Positions 20,004-28,586 of a stretch of DNA of 44,197 nucleotides are shown piece by piece. Both the position numbers and the translations under genes were made by a program. Below the pieces are notes generated by a model. The model saw only the letters and a list, made by a program, of their open reading frames with translations. It made no database searches and was not told where the DNA came from. Positions within the stretch are counted from its first letter, which is position 1. Each line of letters begins with the position of its first letter. Source of the DNA: Campylobacterales bacterium (GTDB lineage Bacteria; Campylobacterota; Campylobacteria; Campylobacterales; Sulfurimonadaceae); assembly GCA_026390075.1 (NCBI GenBank), contig JAPLGP010000027.1, forward strand, positions 1 through 44,197. The letters are read 5' to 3'.

Positions 20004-21395
20004 TTGAAAACAAGAATTGAAAAAGATACAATGGGTCCTATAGAAGTACCTATTGATGCTTATTGGGCGGCTCAGACTCAGCGTTCAATCGAAAACTTTG
20101 CTATTGGCGAAGAGACGATGCCTTATGAGATTACAAGAGCATTTTCTTATCTTAAAAAAGCAGTAGCACTTGTAAATATGGATCTTGGCAAACTAGATGC
20201 TAAAAAAGCAGAAGCAATTGCACATGCCGCTGATGATATGCTCTCAGGTAAACTTGATGGAAATTATCCACTCGTTGTTTGGCAAACAGGTTCAGGTACA
20301 CAATCAAATATGAATAATAATGAAGTACTTGCAAATCGTGCGACAGAAATATTAGGGGGAGATTTTAGAGTTGAGAAACTAGTTCACCCTAATGATGATG
20401 TAAATAAATCTCAAAGCTCAAACGATACATATCCAACTGCTCTACATGTAGCGGCTGTAATCGCTGTTGAGACGCGTGTTCTTCCTGCAATCGCTAAGCT
20501 CAAAGCAACTTTGATTGAGAAATCAGCTAAATTTGAGTCTATCGTTAAAATAGGTCGTACGCATTTACAAGATGCTACGCCGATTACTTTAGGTCAAGAG
20601 ATTAGCGGTTGGGTTGAAATGCTTAACAAGTGTGAAAAAATGGCAAAAGATTCACTTGAACCAGTGCGTGAATTAGCACTCGGTGGTACTGCAGTTGGAA
20701 CTGGTCTTAATGCACACCCTGAACTTGGTGAGAGAGTAGCAAAAAAATTATCAAAACTAACAGGTCATGACTTTATAACTGCTCCAAATAAATTTCATGC
20801 ACTCACTAGTCATGATGCTTTAGTCTATTCACATGGAGCTTTAAAAGCGTTAGCTGCAGACATGATGAAAATAGCAAACGATGTAAGATGGTTAGCAAGT
20901 GGACCTAGATGCGGAATCGGTGAAATTGAAATTCCTGAAAATGAACCTGGTTCATCTATTATGCCAGGAAAAGTAAATCCTACTCAAGCAGAAGCTGTAA
21001 CTATGGTTACATGTCAAGTTTTTGGGAATGATGTAGCTATTTCTATGGGTGCTTCACAAGGAAATTTTCAACTCAATGTTTTTAAACCGGTTATTGCATA
21101 TAACTTTTTACAGTCATGCAGACTTTTAGCAGATTCAATTGTCTCTTTTAATGATCATTGTGCTGTTGGAATTGAGCCAGTTGTGGATAAAATAGATCAC
21201 TATTTACACAATTCATTAATGCTTGTAACGGCTTTAAATCCGTATATTGGGTACGATAATGCAGCAAAAATTGCTAAAACTGCACATGCCAACAAATCTA
21301 CACTTAAAGAGACGGCAATTGAGCTTGGACTTTTAACAGCAGAAGAGTTTGATAAATATGTTATCCCAGAAGATATGATTGCGCCTAAGGCATAA
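20004..21395 (+). CDS. fumC: class II fumarate hydratase
   Basis: FumC interconverts malate and fumarate without an iron-sulfur cluster. Starting at TTG 20004 it has 463 residues, the usual class II length. TTG is favoured because GGAGG (19991-19995) is 8 bases upstream; the frame is open to an earlier TTG that would overlap mdh. Motifs include GSGTQSNMN, the fumarase/aspartase segment near [15 protein letters not shown], and the mobile SS-loop [11 protein letters not shown] with Ser317/Ser318. It begins one base after the mdh stop. Two GCACATGCC near-copies of the repeated word occur (20220, 21282), both read Ala-His-Ala. Confidence 0.95.
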   Translation: MKTRIEKDTMGPIEVPIDAYWAAQTQRSIENFAIGEETMPYEITRAFSYLKKAVALVNMDLGKLDAKKAEAIAHAADDMLSGKLDGNYPLVVWQTGSGTQSNMNNNEVLANRATEILGGDFRVEKLVHPNDDVNKSQSSNDTYPTALHVAAVIAVETRVLPAIAKLKATLIEKSAKFESIVKIGRTHLQDATPITLGQEISGWVEMLNKCEKMAKDSLEPVRELALGGTAVGTGLNAHPELGERVAKKLSKLTGHDFITAPNKFHALTSHDALVYSHGALKALAADMMKIANDVRWLASGPRCGIGEIEIPENEPGSSIMPGKVNPTQAEAVTMVTCQVFGNDVAISMGASQGNFQLNVFKPVIAYNFLQSCRLLADSIVSFNDHCAVGIEPVVDKIDHYLHNSLMLVTALNPYIGYDNAAKIAKTAHANKSTLKETAIELGLLTAEEFDKYVIPEDMIAPKA

Positions 21396-21461
21396 ATACA
21401 AGTATAAAACTAAATTTTGAGTCGCGAAAGCGTAACATCCATTTTAAAACAAGGAGAATAA

Positions 21462-22634
21462 ATGAATATACATGAGTATCAGGCAAAACAAATTTTTGCT
21501 AAATATGGTGTTCCAACACCAAGAGGTATTATTGCAAATACACCAGAACAAGCTGTTGCGAATGCACATGAATTAGGTGGAGAAGTTTGGGTTGTTAAAG
21601 CACAAATTCATGCTGGTGGAAGAGGTCTTGGTGGTGGTGTTAAACTAGCTCGTTCAATAGATGAAGTAAAGAAACTTGCTTCTGAAATTTTAGGAATGAC
21701 TTTAGTGACACACCAAACAGGACCAGAAGGTAAACTTGTTCAAAAAGTTTATATAGAAGAGGGTGCTAACATTGTAGATGAGCTTTATTTGGGTGTTGTT
21801 CTTGATAGAGCTAAAGAGATGCCAGTAATTATGGCTTCTACTGAGGGTGGAATGGATATTGAAACCGTTGCGCATAACACTCCTGAAAAAATTATTAAGA
21901 TAGCTGTTGACCCATCTATTGGTTTTCAAGGATTTCATGGGAGAGAGTTAGTATTTGGACTAGGAATTACGGATCCACAAGAACAAAATAAACTTATTAA
22001 ATTTGCAAAAGCTCTTTATACTTTATATATAGAAAATGATGCAGAAATGATAGAAATCAATCCTTTGATTAAAACTGGTTCTGGCGATTTTATGGCACTT
22101 GATGGTAAAATGGGATTTGATGACTCAGCGTTAGGACGACATCCAGATATTGAAGCGATGCGTGATATTTCAGAAGAAGATGCTGATGAGCGTGAAGCGA
22201 GTCAATATGGACTCTCTTATATCAGTTTAGATGGTGAAATAGGTTGTATGGTAAATGGTGCTGGTCTTGCGATGGGTACGATGGATACGATTAACTATAT
22301 GGGTGGAACTCCTGCAAACTTCTTGGATGTTGGTGGAAAAGCGAATGCTGAAACAGTTGCAAAAGGCTTTGAAATTATTCTTAAAAACCCTAAAGTAAAA
22401 GCTATCTTTGTAAATATTTTTGGTGGAATTGTTCGATGTGACCGAATTGCAAATGGTATTTTGGAAGCTACAAAGCTTGTAGATGTTCATGTTCCAGTTA
22501 TCGTTCGTCTTGATGGAACAAATGCTATAGAAGCAGCAGAAATTCTTAGAAATGCAAACATTCCAAATGTAATTGCAGCAACAGATCTAGCAGATGGTGC
22601 AGCAAAAGCAGTAGCCGCAGCGAAAGGAGAATAA
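21462..22634 (+). CDS. sucC: succinyl-CoA ligase beta subunit
   Basis: SucC carries the nucleotide- and succinate-binding parts of succinyl-CoA synthetase; in this pathway it activates succinate for the ferredoxin-dependent step encoded downstream. It has 390 residues. The N-terminal ATP-grasp fold starts [20 protein letters not shown], with [14 protein letters not shown] near 50. The C-terminal flavodoxin-like ligase domain contains NFLDVGGKA and [10 protein letters not shown]. An AAGGAG ribosome site lies 6 bases before the ATG. sucD follows 5 bases after its stop. Confidence 0.96.
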   Translation: MNIHEYQAKQIFAKYGVPTPRGIIANTPEQAVANAHELGGEVWVVKAQIHAGGRGLGGGVKLARSIDEVKKLASEILGMTLVTHQTGPEGKLVQKVYIEEGANIVDELYLGVVLDRAKEMPVIMASTEGGMDIETVAHNTPEKIIKIAVDPSIGFQGFHGRELVFGLGITDPQEQNKLIKFAKALYTLYIENDAEMIEINPLIKTGSGDFMALDGKMGFDDSALGRHPDIEAMRDISEEDADEREASQYGLSYISLDGEIGCMVNGAGLAMGTMDTINYMGGTPANFLDVGGKANAETVAKGFEIILKNPKVKAIFVNIFGGIVRCDRIANGILEATKLVDVHVPVIVRLDGTNAIEAAEILRNANIPNVIAATDLADGAAKAVAAAKGE

Positions 22635-22639
22635 TTTAT

Positions 22640-23512
22640 ATGAGTATATTAGTAAATAAAGATACAAAAGTAATCGTTCAAGGTTTTACAGGTAAAGAGG
22701 GATCTTTTCATGCTGAGCAATGTATAGCATATGGAACTAAAATAGTTGGTGGTGTGACACCAAATAAAGGTGGTCAAGAACATTTAGGACTTCCAGTATT
22801 TAATACAGTAAAAGATGCAGTTGAAACAACTGGTGCGACTGTGTCAATGATTTTTGTTCCACCTGCATTTGTCGCAGATGCTGTAATGGAAGCTGCTGCT
22901 GCTGGAATTACATTGGCTGTAGTTATTACTGAGGGTGCTCCAGTTCGTGATATGCAAGCTGCAAAAGCATTTGCAGTAAAACATGGAATGATGACAATTG
23001 GACCAAACTGTCCAGGTATTATAACTGCAGAAGAGTGTAAAATCGGAATTATGCCAGGTTCTATTTTCAAAAAAGGGCATGTGGGATTGATTAGTAAATC
23101 TGGTACACTTACTTATGAAGGTGCAAATCAGGTTTGTAGAGAAGGTTTTGGTATTACTACTGCAGTTGGTATTGGTGGGGATCCGATTATTGGACTTTCA
23201 TATAAACAACTTCTTAAAATGTTTCAAGAAGATGAAGATACACATGCCATAGTTATGATTGGTGAAATTGGTGGAGACCTTGAAATTCAAGCGGCACATT
23301 ATATTAAAGAAAATATTACTAAGCCAGTTGTTGCATTTATCGCTGGTCAAACTGCTCCAGCTGGTAAGAGAATGGGGCACGCTGGTGCTATTATTAGTGG
23401 AAGTGCTGGAACTGCAAAAGAGAAAATGGATGCTCTTGAAGCGGCAGGCGTTAGAGTTGTAGTTTCACCTGCTGAAATTGGTAAAGCTATCAAAGAAGTT
23501 TTGAGTAAATAA
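22640..23512 (+). CDS. sucD: succinyl-CoA ligase alpha subunit
   Basis: SucD has the CoA-binding Rossmann domain and the histidine that is phosphorylated during catalysis. It has 290 residues, normal length. Motifs: [12 protein letters not shown] (CoA-binding domain), GPNCPGI, and MGHAGAI with phospho-His247. Its ribosome site AAAGGAG is in the end of sucC, so the pair is coupled. It contains one reverse CCACATGCC (23076-23084, read Gly-His-Val) and one ACACATGCC near-copy at 23240. It ends normally (AIKEVLSK), directly against the gene remnant at 23514. Confidence 0.96.
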   Translation: MSILVNKDTKVIVQGFTGKEGSFHAEQCIAYGTKIVGGVTPNKGGQEHLGLPVFNTVKDAVETTGATVSMIFVPPAFVADAVMEAAAAGITLAVVITEGAPVRDMQAAKAFAVKHGMMTIGPNCPGIITAEECKIGIMPGSIFKKGHVGLISKSGTLTYEGANQVCREGFGITTAVGIGGDPIIGLSYKQLLKMFQEDEDTHAIVMIGEIGGDLEIQAAHYIKENITKPVVAFIAGQTAPAGKRMGHAGAIISGSAGTAKEKMDALEAAGVRVVVSPAEIGKAIKEVLSK

Positions 23513-23513
23513 T

Positions 23514-23717
23514 ATTTATCTTTCGTGCGAGCCTCGTAAAGTAACAATAGATGTTAAAGATGAGGCGTCTGAAGCACATGCTATAGCTATCTTAAGAAAA
23601 CTAGGCTATCCTCTTTGTAAAAAAGAGATTAGTTTTGGCAATGCAACTACTTTTAAAGCCAAGAGTTTTATCTCTTGTGCGGTCGGAAAATTTAATATTA
23701 AAGATGATGTAAACTAG
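23514..23717 (+). pseudogene. 5'-truncated heavy-metal-associated (HMA) domain protein
   Basis: In the frame one base off from sucD, 67 codons are open to TAG at 715-717, yet the frame has no ATG, GTG or TTG. The translation includes YLSCEPRKVTIDVKDE, AIAILRKLGYPL and a tail AKSFISCAVGKFNI. This resembles the second half of small copper-chaperone-like HMA proteins seen in related bacteria, which carry a metal-binding CxxC in their first ~15 residues. That half is missing: the remnant abuts the sucD stop. It could only be expressed from an unusual ATT start (23514) or by frameshift. I read it as a relic; the family match is from memory. Confidence 0.55.
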
Positions 23718-23745
23718 TTTTATATCTTAATAAATAGGAGAATAG

Positions 23746-24081
23746 ATGGGAACTTTCAAAACAGAAAATCCAGGTAACCAACCTGTTTGGGTAAACACAA
23801 GTAACTGTAAGGCGTGTGATATCTGTGTATCAGTGTGTCCTTCAGGTGTTTTAGGAATGAAGTATGAAGTAACTTCTACACTTGGTGCTATGATTTCAAT
23901 AAATCATCCAGAAGCTTGTATAGGCTGTAGTGAATGTGAGCTTTCATGCCCAGATTTTGCTATCTATGTAGCAGATAAAAAAGATTATAAGTTTGCAAAA
24001 TTAACTGATGAGTCTAAAGAGAGACAAGTGGCAATCATTGCAAATAATTATATGTCACTTAGTGAACAAGGAGTTAAATAA
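23746..24081 (+). CDS. oorD: 2-oxoglutarate:ferredoxin oxidoreductase, delta (ferredoxin) subunit
   Basis: This is the small electron-transfer subunit of the enzyme that carboxylates succinyl-CoA to 2-oxoglutarate with reduced ferredoxin. Its 111 residues hold two 4Fe-4S motifs: Cys21/24/27/31 (CKACDICVSVCP) and Cys58/61/64/68 (CIGCSECELSCP). A TAGGAG ribosome site precedes the ATG. The stop overlaps the oorA start by one base. The D-A-B-C order is the one known in Helicobacter and Campylobacter. Confidence 0.93.
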   Translation: MGTFKTENPGNQPVWVNTSNCKACDICVSVCPSGVLGMKYEVTSTLGAMISINHPEACIGCSECELSCPDFAIYVADKKDYKFAKLTDESKERQVAIIANNYMSLSEQGVK

Positions 24082-25235
24082 TGGCAAGAGAAGTAATTGG
24101 AAATGGAAATGAATTAGCCGCAGAAGCAGCTATTGATGCTGGTGCAATGTTCTTTAGTGGGTATCCTATTACACCGTCTTCAGAAGTAATGCACGTTGCA
24201 TCTGATTTGTTGCCAGAGGTTGGTGGAAAATTTATTCAAATGGAAGATGAAATAGCTGGTATAGCTGCAGCATTAGGCGCATCAATGACAGGCGTTAAAT
24301 CTTTTACTGCAACTTCAGGTCCTGGTATTTCACTCAAAGCTGAGCAGATTGGTCTTGGTTTTATTGCTGAAGTTCCTTTAGTTATCATAAATGTTATGCG
24401 TGGTGGTCCATCAACTGGTCTTCCAACTCGTGTATCTCAAGCAGATATTGGACAGGCACAATATCCTACGCATGGAGATTATGCTTCTATAACTTTGTGT
24501 GCTGGTTCATTAAGTGAGTGCTATACTGAAACTGTTCGCGGGTTCAACTTAGCTGAAAAATATATGACTCCAGTATTTGTTCTTTTAGATGAAACTATTG
24601 GGCATATGCACGGAAAAGCTGTTCTTCCAGATTTAGAAGAAGTGAAAGCAAATATAGTAAATCGTGCTACATTTGATGGTCCGATTGATGAGTATAAGCC
24701 ATATAAAGTTCCTATGAATAAACCTGCTGTCATTAACAAGATGTTTCAAGGGTATAGACACCATGTGACTGGTTTACACCATGGAGATGAAGGTTTCCCA
24801 ACGGAAGATGCAGTTCAATGTGAATTTAACATTGAACGATTAGTTGGTAAAATTAACACAGTTGCAAAAGAGAATGATGGTCTTGATGATCTTCCAGATT
24901 ATGAAGAGTATATGCTTGAAGATGCTGAAGTATGTTTAATAGCTTATGGTTCAATAGGTCTTGGAGCGTATGAAGCGGTACAAAAACTTCGTGCTGAAGG
25001 TATTAAAGCTGGTATGTTCAGACCAATCATGTTGTGGCCAAGTCCAGCGAAGAGAATTGCTGAAATTGGTGCTAAGTTTAAAGATAAAATTTTTATTACA
25101 GAACTTAATATGGGTCAGTACACGAAAGAAATTGAAAGAATAATCAAAAGAGATGATTTCACTACACTGTTTAAAGCAAATGGTCGTCCAATTGCTCCAG
25201 CAGAGATGGTAGCAAAAGTTAAGGAGATGATGTAA
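24081..25235 (+). CDS. oorA: 2-oxoglutarate:ferredoxin oxidoreductase, alpha subunit
   Basis: The 384-residue alpha subunit is homologous to the pyrimidine-binding and transketolase-C parts of 2-oxoacid oxidoreductases. It opens with GNELAAEAAIDAGAMFFSGYPITPSSEV. SFTATSGPGISLKAEQIG marks the core domain, and the tail carries FRPIMLWPSP and FITELNMGQYTKEIERI. With oorB it forms the thiamine-diphosphate active site. It overlaps both oorD and oorB by one base (TAATG junctions), which implies tight translational coupling. Confidence 0.95.
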   Translation: MAREVIGNGNELAAEAAIDAGAMFFSGYPITPSSEVMHVASDLLPEVGGKFIQMEDEIAGIAAALGASMTGVKSFTATSGPGISLKAEQIGLGFIAEVPLVIINVMRGGPSTGLPTRVSQADIGQAQYPTHGDYASITLCAGSLSECYTETVRGFNLAEKYMTPVFVLLDETIGHMHGKAVLPDLEEVKANIVNRATFDGPIDEYKPYKVPMNKPAVINKMFQGYRHHVTGLHHGDEGFPTEDAVQCEFNIERLVGKINTVAKENDGLDDLPDYEEYMLEDAEVCLIAYGSIGLGAYEAVQKLRAEGIKAGMFRPIMLWPSPAKRIAEIGAKFKDKIFITELNMGQYTKEIERIIKRDDFTTLFKANGRPIAPAEMVAKVKEMM

Positions 25236-26089
25236 TGGCATTTAATTATGATAAATATTTGCGTGTAAACAAAATGCCGACACTATGGTGTTGGGGTTGT
25301 GGTGATGGTGTTATTTTAAAAGCGACTATTCGAGCTATTGACAAAATGGGTTGGGATATGGATAATGTATGTGTTATTTCTGGTATCGGTTGTTCAGGAC
25401 GCTTTTCGTCATATATAAACTGTAACACAATTCATACAACACATGGTAGAACAATTGCTTATGCAACAGGCGTTAAACTTGCTAATCCAGGTGTTAATGT
25501 TGTTGTTGTAGCTGGTGATGGCGATGCTCTTGCTATTGGTGGTAATCATACAATTCACGGGTGTCGTCGTAATATAGACCTTAATTTTATTCTTATTAAT
25601 AACTTTATTTATGGTCTTACAAATTCACAAACTTCTCCAACTACGCCTCAGGGCATGTGGAGTGTATCTGCTCAAAATGGTAATATTGACCCAACTTTTA
25701 ATGCTTGTAATTTAGCTATTGGTGCTGGTGCTTCATTTGTTGCTCGTGAAACGATGTTAGACCCTAAAAAATTAGAAAAAATTCTAGTAAAAGGTTTTTC
25801 ACATAAGGGCTTTAGTTTCATAGAAGTTAATTCAAATTGTCATATTAACTTAGGTCGTAAAAATAAAATGGCTAATGCTATGGAAAATCTTGCATGGATT
25901 GACAGTATTACAACACCATTAAAAAAATGGGAAGCTCTTCCTCCAGAAGAGCAACTTAATAAGCTCCCAACAGGTGTGTTACGCGAAGTAGAACAAGCTG
26001 AATATTGTGATATGTATGAACAAGTAATTGCAGCTGCTCAAGGTAAGCGTGGTAAAATCACTCAAGATGATTTTGCGAAAAAAATCTAA
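25235..26089 (+). CDS. oorB: 2-oxoglutarate:ferredoxin oxidoreductase, beta subunit
   Basis: The 284-residue beta subunit binds thiamine diphosphate. Cys19 and Cys22 lie in LWCWGCGDG, the start of the iron-sulfur/TPP region. GDGDALAIGGNH at 94-105 is the Mg-TPP motif, followed by LINNFIYGLTNSQTSPTTP. A reverse CCACATGCC at 25652-25660 falls here and is read Gly-Met-Trp, a different codon phase from most copies. oorC follows after 9 bases. Confidence 0.95.
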   Translation: MAFNYDKYLRVNKMPTLWCWGCGDGVILKATIRAIDKMGWDMDNVCVISGIGCSGRFSSYINCNTIHTTHGRTIAYATGVKLANPGVNVVVVAGDGDALAIGGNHTIHGCRRNIDLNFILINNFIYGLTNSQTSPTTPQGMWSVSAQNGNIDPTFNACNLAIGAGASFVARETMLDPKKLEKILVKGFSHKGFSFIEVNSNCHINLGRKNKMANAMENLAWIDSITTPLKKWEALPPEEQLNKLPTGVLREVEQAEYCDMYEQVIAAAQGKRGKITQDDFAKKI

Positions 26090-26098
26090 GGAACTGAT

Positions 26099-26650
26099 AT
26101 GAGAAATACAATTCGTTTTACAGGTGTAGGCGGGCAGGGTGTTTTACTCGCTGGTGAAATAATGGCTGCATGTAAAATTAAAGAGGGTGGAGAGGGCTTA
26201 AAAACGGCAACTTATACATCACAAGTTCGTGGTGGTGCTACAGTTGTTGATATTACACTTGATGATGGAACAATCCGTTATCCGTACGCTAATGAAGGTG
26301 AAATTGATTTTATGCTTTCAGTAGCAAATGTTTCTTATCACCAATTTAAAAATGGTGTAAAACCAGGTGGCACAATCGTTGTTGATCCTAATCTTGTTCA
26401 ACCAACTGATGAAGACCGAAAAAAATGGGTAATTTATGAAATTCCTATTATTACAATCGCAAAAGAAGAGGTTGGTAATGTAATTACACAATCTGTTGTC
26501 GCATTAGCTATTACTAATACTATGACAGGTGTACTTCCTAAACAATCTTTGATTGATACAATGCTTTCAAAAGTACCTGCAAAAGTTCATGCTGCAAATC
26601 AAAAAGCTTATGAGCTAGGTGAAAAATATGCAAAAGAAGCTATGGCTTAA
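26099..26650 (+). CDS. oorC: 2-oxoglutarate:ferredoxin oxidoreductase, gamma subunit
   Basis: The 183-residue gamma subunit completes the four-subunit enzyme. It opens IRFTGVGGQGVLLAGEIMA, the signature of the gamma/catalytic-domain family, and contains TYTSQVRGGATVVDI. It is the last gene of the oorDABC operon; a strong hairpin terminator lies 10 bases after its stop. Confidence 0.94.
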   Translation: MRNTIRFTGVGGQGVLLAGEIMAACKIKEGGEGLKTATYTSQVRGGATVVDITLDDGTIRYPYANEGEIDFMLSVANVSYHQFKNGVKPGGTIVVDPNLVQPTDEDRKKWVIYEIPIITIAKEEVGNVITQSVVALAITNTMTGVLPKQSLIDTMLSKVPAKVHAANQKAYELGEKYAKEAMA

Positions 26651-26660
26651 ATAATAACTA

Positions 26661-26695
26661 AAAAAAAGGTAAGCTATTTTAGCTTACCTTTTTTT
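26661..26695. terminator. strong terminator after oorC
   Basis: A 15-bp perfect stem pairs AAAAAAAAGGTAAGCT-type sequence at 26661-26675 with AGCTTACCTTTTTTT at 26681-26695 around a 5-base loop. A-runs and T-runs flank both sides, so it can stop transcription in both directions. Confidence 0.9.
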
Positions 26696-26700
26696 AAATT

Positions 26701-26732
26701 TTTATTGTAATATTACATAATATTACAATAAA
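26701..26732. repeat. AT-rich perfect palindrome
   Basis: A 14-bp perfect inverted repeat (TTTATTGTAATATT, loop ACAT, then its complement) lies six bases after the oorC terminator. Each arm also contains the smaller palindrome TGTAATATTACA or part of it. It could be an operator for the next gene, a second terminator, or a cruciform. No T-run follows it on the plus strand. Confidence 0.6.
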
Positions 26733-26901
26733 AATAAATAGTTTTTTACAATAGACAAAGAATGTATCCAAGTAATAATTATTTGTTATCAGTAGAGTTT
26801 GAAGAAAAAATGTTACTAAAGGAAATGGCTGCTTAGAATGTTATATTCATTTATGATATAGGATTGACATATCAGTTTTTATCTCTAACTTATTAATACT
26901 T

Positions 26902-26909
26902 GATATAAT
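26902..26909 (+). promoter_or_regulatory. -10 box upstream of the CoA-binding protein gene
   Basis: TTGATATAAT with TATAAT at 26904-26909 is a good extended -10, 31 bases before the ATG at 26940. Confidence 0.5.
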
Positions 26910-26939
26910 ATACTCAAAGAAGTAGAAAAAGGTATGGTT

Positions 26940-27365
26940 ATGGAGTGTGAGTTTCCGTCTGTTAATTCAAATAAACAAGAGATAAAAGAAATTTTTGAGA
27001 GTGTTAAAATAGTTGCTATATTGGGGCTTTCTCCAGATTCTAGCAAAGATAGTCATAGAGTAGCAAAATACTTGCAAGAACATGGATTTATAATTGTACC
27101 AGTGTATCCAAAAGAGGAGACTATTTTAGGTGAAAAGGTGTATCGTTCACTTGCAGAGATTCCTTTTGATGTTGATATGGTAAATATTTTTAGAAAATCT
27201 GATGCGCTTGACATGATAGCCGATGCGTGTATTGCTAAAGGCAATGTAAAAGTATTTTGGGCTCAAAAAGGGATAGTAAACAATGCGGCTGCGCAAAAAG
27301 CAAAAGATGCAGGAATGCGGGTTGTTCAAAATATGTGTAGTATGGTAGAACATAGAAGTTTATAA
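26940..27365 (+). CDS. CoA-binding domain protein (YccU type)
   Basis: This 141-residue cytosolic protein is a single Rossmann-like CoA-binding domain. Key segments are VAILGLSPDSSKDSHRVAKYL, VPVYPKEETILGEKVYRSL and VFWAQKGIVNNAAAQKAKDAG. ATG 26940 is preferred over the in-frame ATG 26934 because the AAAAAGG ribosome site (26926-26932) is too close to the latter. The family is widespread and of unknown exact function. It lies 14 bases before ilvA and is probably cotranscribed with it. Confidence 0.85.
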   Translation: MECEFPSVNSNKQEIKEIFESVKIVAILGLSPDSSKDSHRVAKYLQEHGFIIVPVYPKEETILGEKVYRSLAEIPFDVDMVNIFRKSDALDMIADACIAKGNVKVFWAQKGIVNNAAAQKAKDAGMRVVQNMCSMVEHRSL

Positions 27366-27379
27366 ATTAGGTTGAAGAT

Positions 27380-28582
27380 TTGTTAGATATACATAAAATT
27401 AATGAAGCTGCAGAGCGTATAAAAGCTGTTGTGGTTGATACACCTTTCTCTTTTGCTCCACATTTAAGCGAAATATCTGGTTGTCAAGTTTACTTAAAAA
27501 AAGAGAATTTGCAAGTGACAGGTGCTTTTAAAATCAGAGGTGCGTATAACAAAATAGCAACATTAAGCCAAGACCAATTGGCATGTGGAGTTGTGGCGGC
27601 GAGTGCTGGAAACCATGCGCAAGGTGTAGCTCTTTCGGCTTCAAAATTTGGCATCAGAGCTGTAATTGTCATGCCAGAATCAACACCTCTTACAAAAGTA
27701 AATGGCGTAAAACATTATGGTGCAGAGGTTATACTTGCTGGTTCAAATTATGATGAGGCGTATGCGTACGCTCTTGTTTATGGCAAAGAAAACTCTTTGA
27801 CTTTTGTACATCCATTTGAAGATGATGAAGTCATGGCGGGTCAGGGAACAGTCGCACTTGATATTTTAAAAAAATGTGCGGATGTTGATGCGGTAATTAT
27901 TCCTGTTGGTGGTGGTGGACTTATTTCTGGTATGGCATGTGCAATTAAAAGTATAAATCCAAAAATAGAAGTTATCGGCGTGAGTGCTGTAGGTGCTCCT
28001 GCACTTAAAAATTCATTTGACCTTAAAAAAGCTGTAGATAGTCTGAGTGTAAGAACCATTGCAGATGGAATCGCTGTGCGTGACACTTCTGAGATTACAT
28101 TAAACTATATGCTTGGTAGTGTTGATAGATTTATAAGCGTAGATGATGAAGAGATTGCAAGTGCAATTTTATTTCTTCTTGAGAGAGAAAAACTCGTTGT
28201 AGAAGGTGCTGGTGCTGTTGGCGTTGCAGCACTTTTACATCATAAATTAGAGCATTTAAAGGGCAAAAAAGTTGCCGTAGTGCTTAGTGGTGGAAACATG
28301 GATGTGACGCTTTTGTCTGTCATCATAGAAAAAGGACTTTTAAAATCTGGAAGAAAGATGAAAGTTACGGTTACGCTCATCGATAAACCTGGTTCTTTGA
28401 TGAGACTTACAGAGATTTTAAAAGATTTAAATGCTAACATCGTTCACATCTCTTATGATAGAACTTCCATTTCACTTGATTATGGTGATGCAAATGTTAC
28501 GGTTCACATGGAAACAAAAGGTGAAGAACATCAGCAAGAAATTAAAAGTACGCTAAAAAAAGAGGGTTATTTAAGGGGTTGA
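27380..28582 (+). CDS. ilvA: threonine ammonia-lyase (threonine dehydratase)
   Basis: The enzyme deaminates threonine to 2-oxobutanoate, the first step to isoleucine. It has 400 residues. The PLP-binding lysine is Lys51 in GAFKIRGAYNK, the glycine loop is VGGGGLISG (~175), and one C-terminal ACT domain begins near KVTVTLIDKPGSLMRLTEIL. A single ACT domain with this length matches the shorter IlvA/TdcB-like type. The start is TTG 27380. A reverse CCACATGCC (27580-27588) is read Ala-Cys-Gly. The acetolactate synthase genes ilvB and ilvN of the same pathway are 2.2 kb downstream. Confidence 0.92.
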   Translation: MLDIHKINEAAERIKAVVVDTPFSFAPHLSEISGCQVYLKKENLQVTGAFKIRGAYNKIATLSQDQLACGVVAASAGNHAQGVALSASKFGIRAVIVMPESTPLTKVNGVKHYGAEVILAGSNYDEAYAYALVYGKENSLTFVHPFEDDEVMAGQGTVALDILKKCADVDAVIIPVGGGGLISGMACAIKSINPKIEVIGVSAVGAPALKNSFDLKKAVDSLSVRTIADGIAVRDTSEITLNYMLGSVDRFISVDDEEIASAILFLLEREKLVVEGAGAVGVAALLHHKLEHLKGKKVAVVLSGGNMDVTLLSVIIEKGLLKSGRKMKVTVTLIDKPGSLMRLTEILKDLNANIVHISYDRTSISLDYGDANVTVHMETKGEEHQQEIKSTLKKEGYLRG

Positions 28583-28586
28583 TTTC

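Noticed and set aside
26762-26836. A 24-codon ATG frame in the gap after oorC
   Set aside because: No ribosome site and no recognisable sequence; expected by chance.
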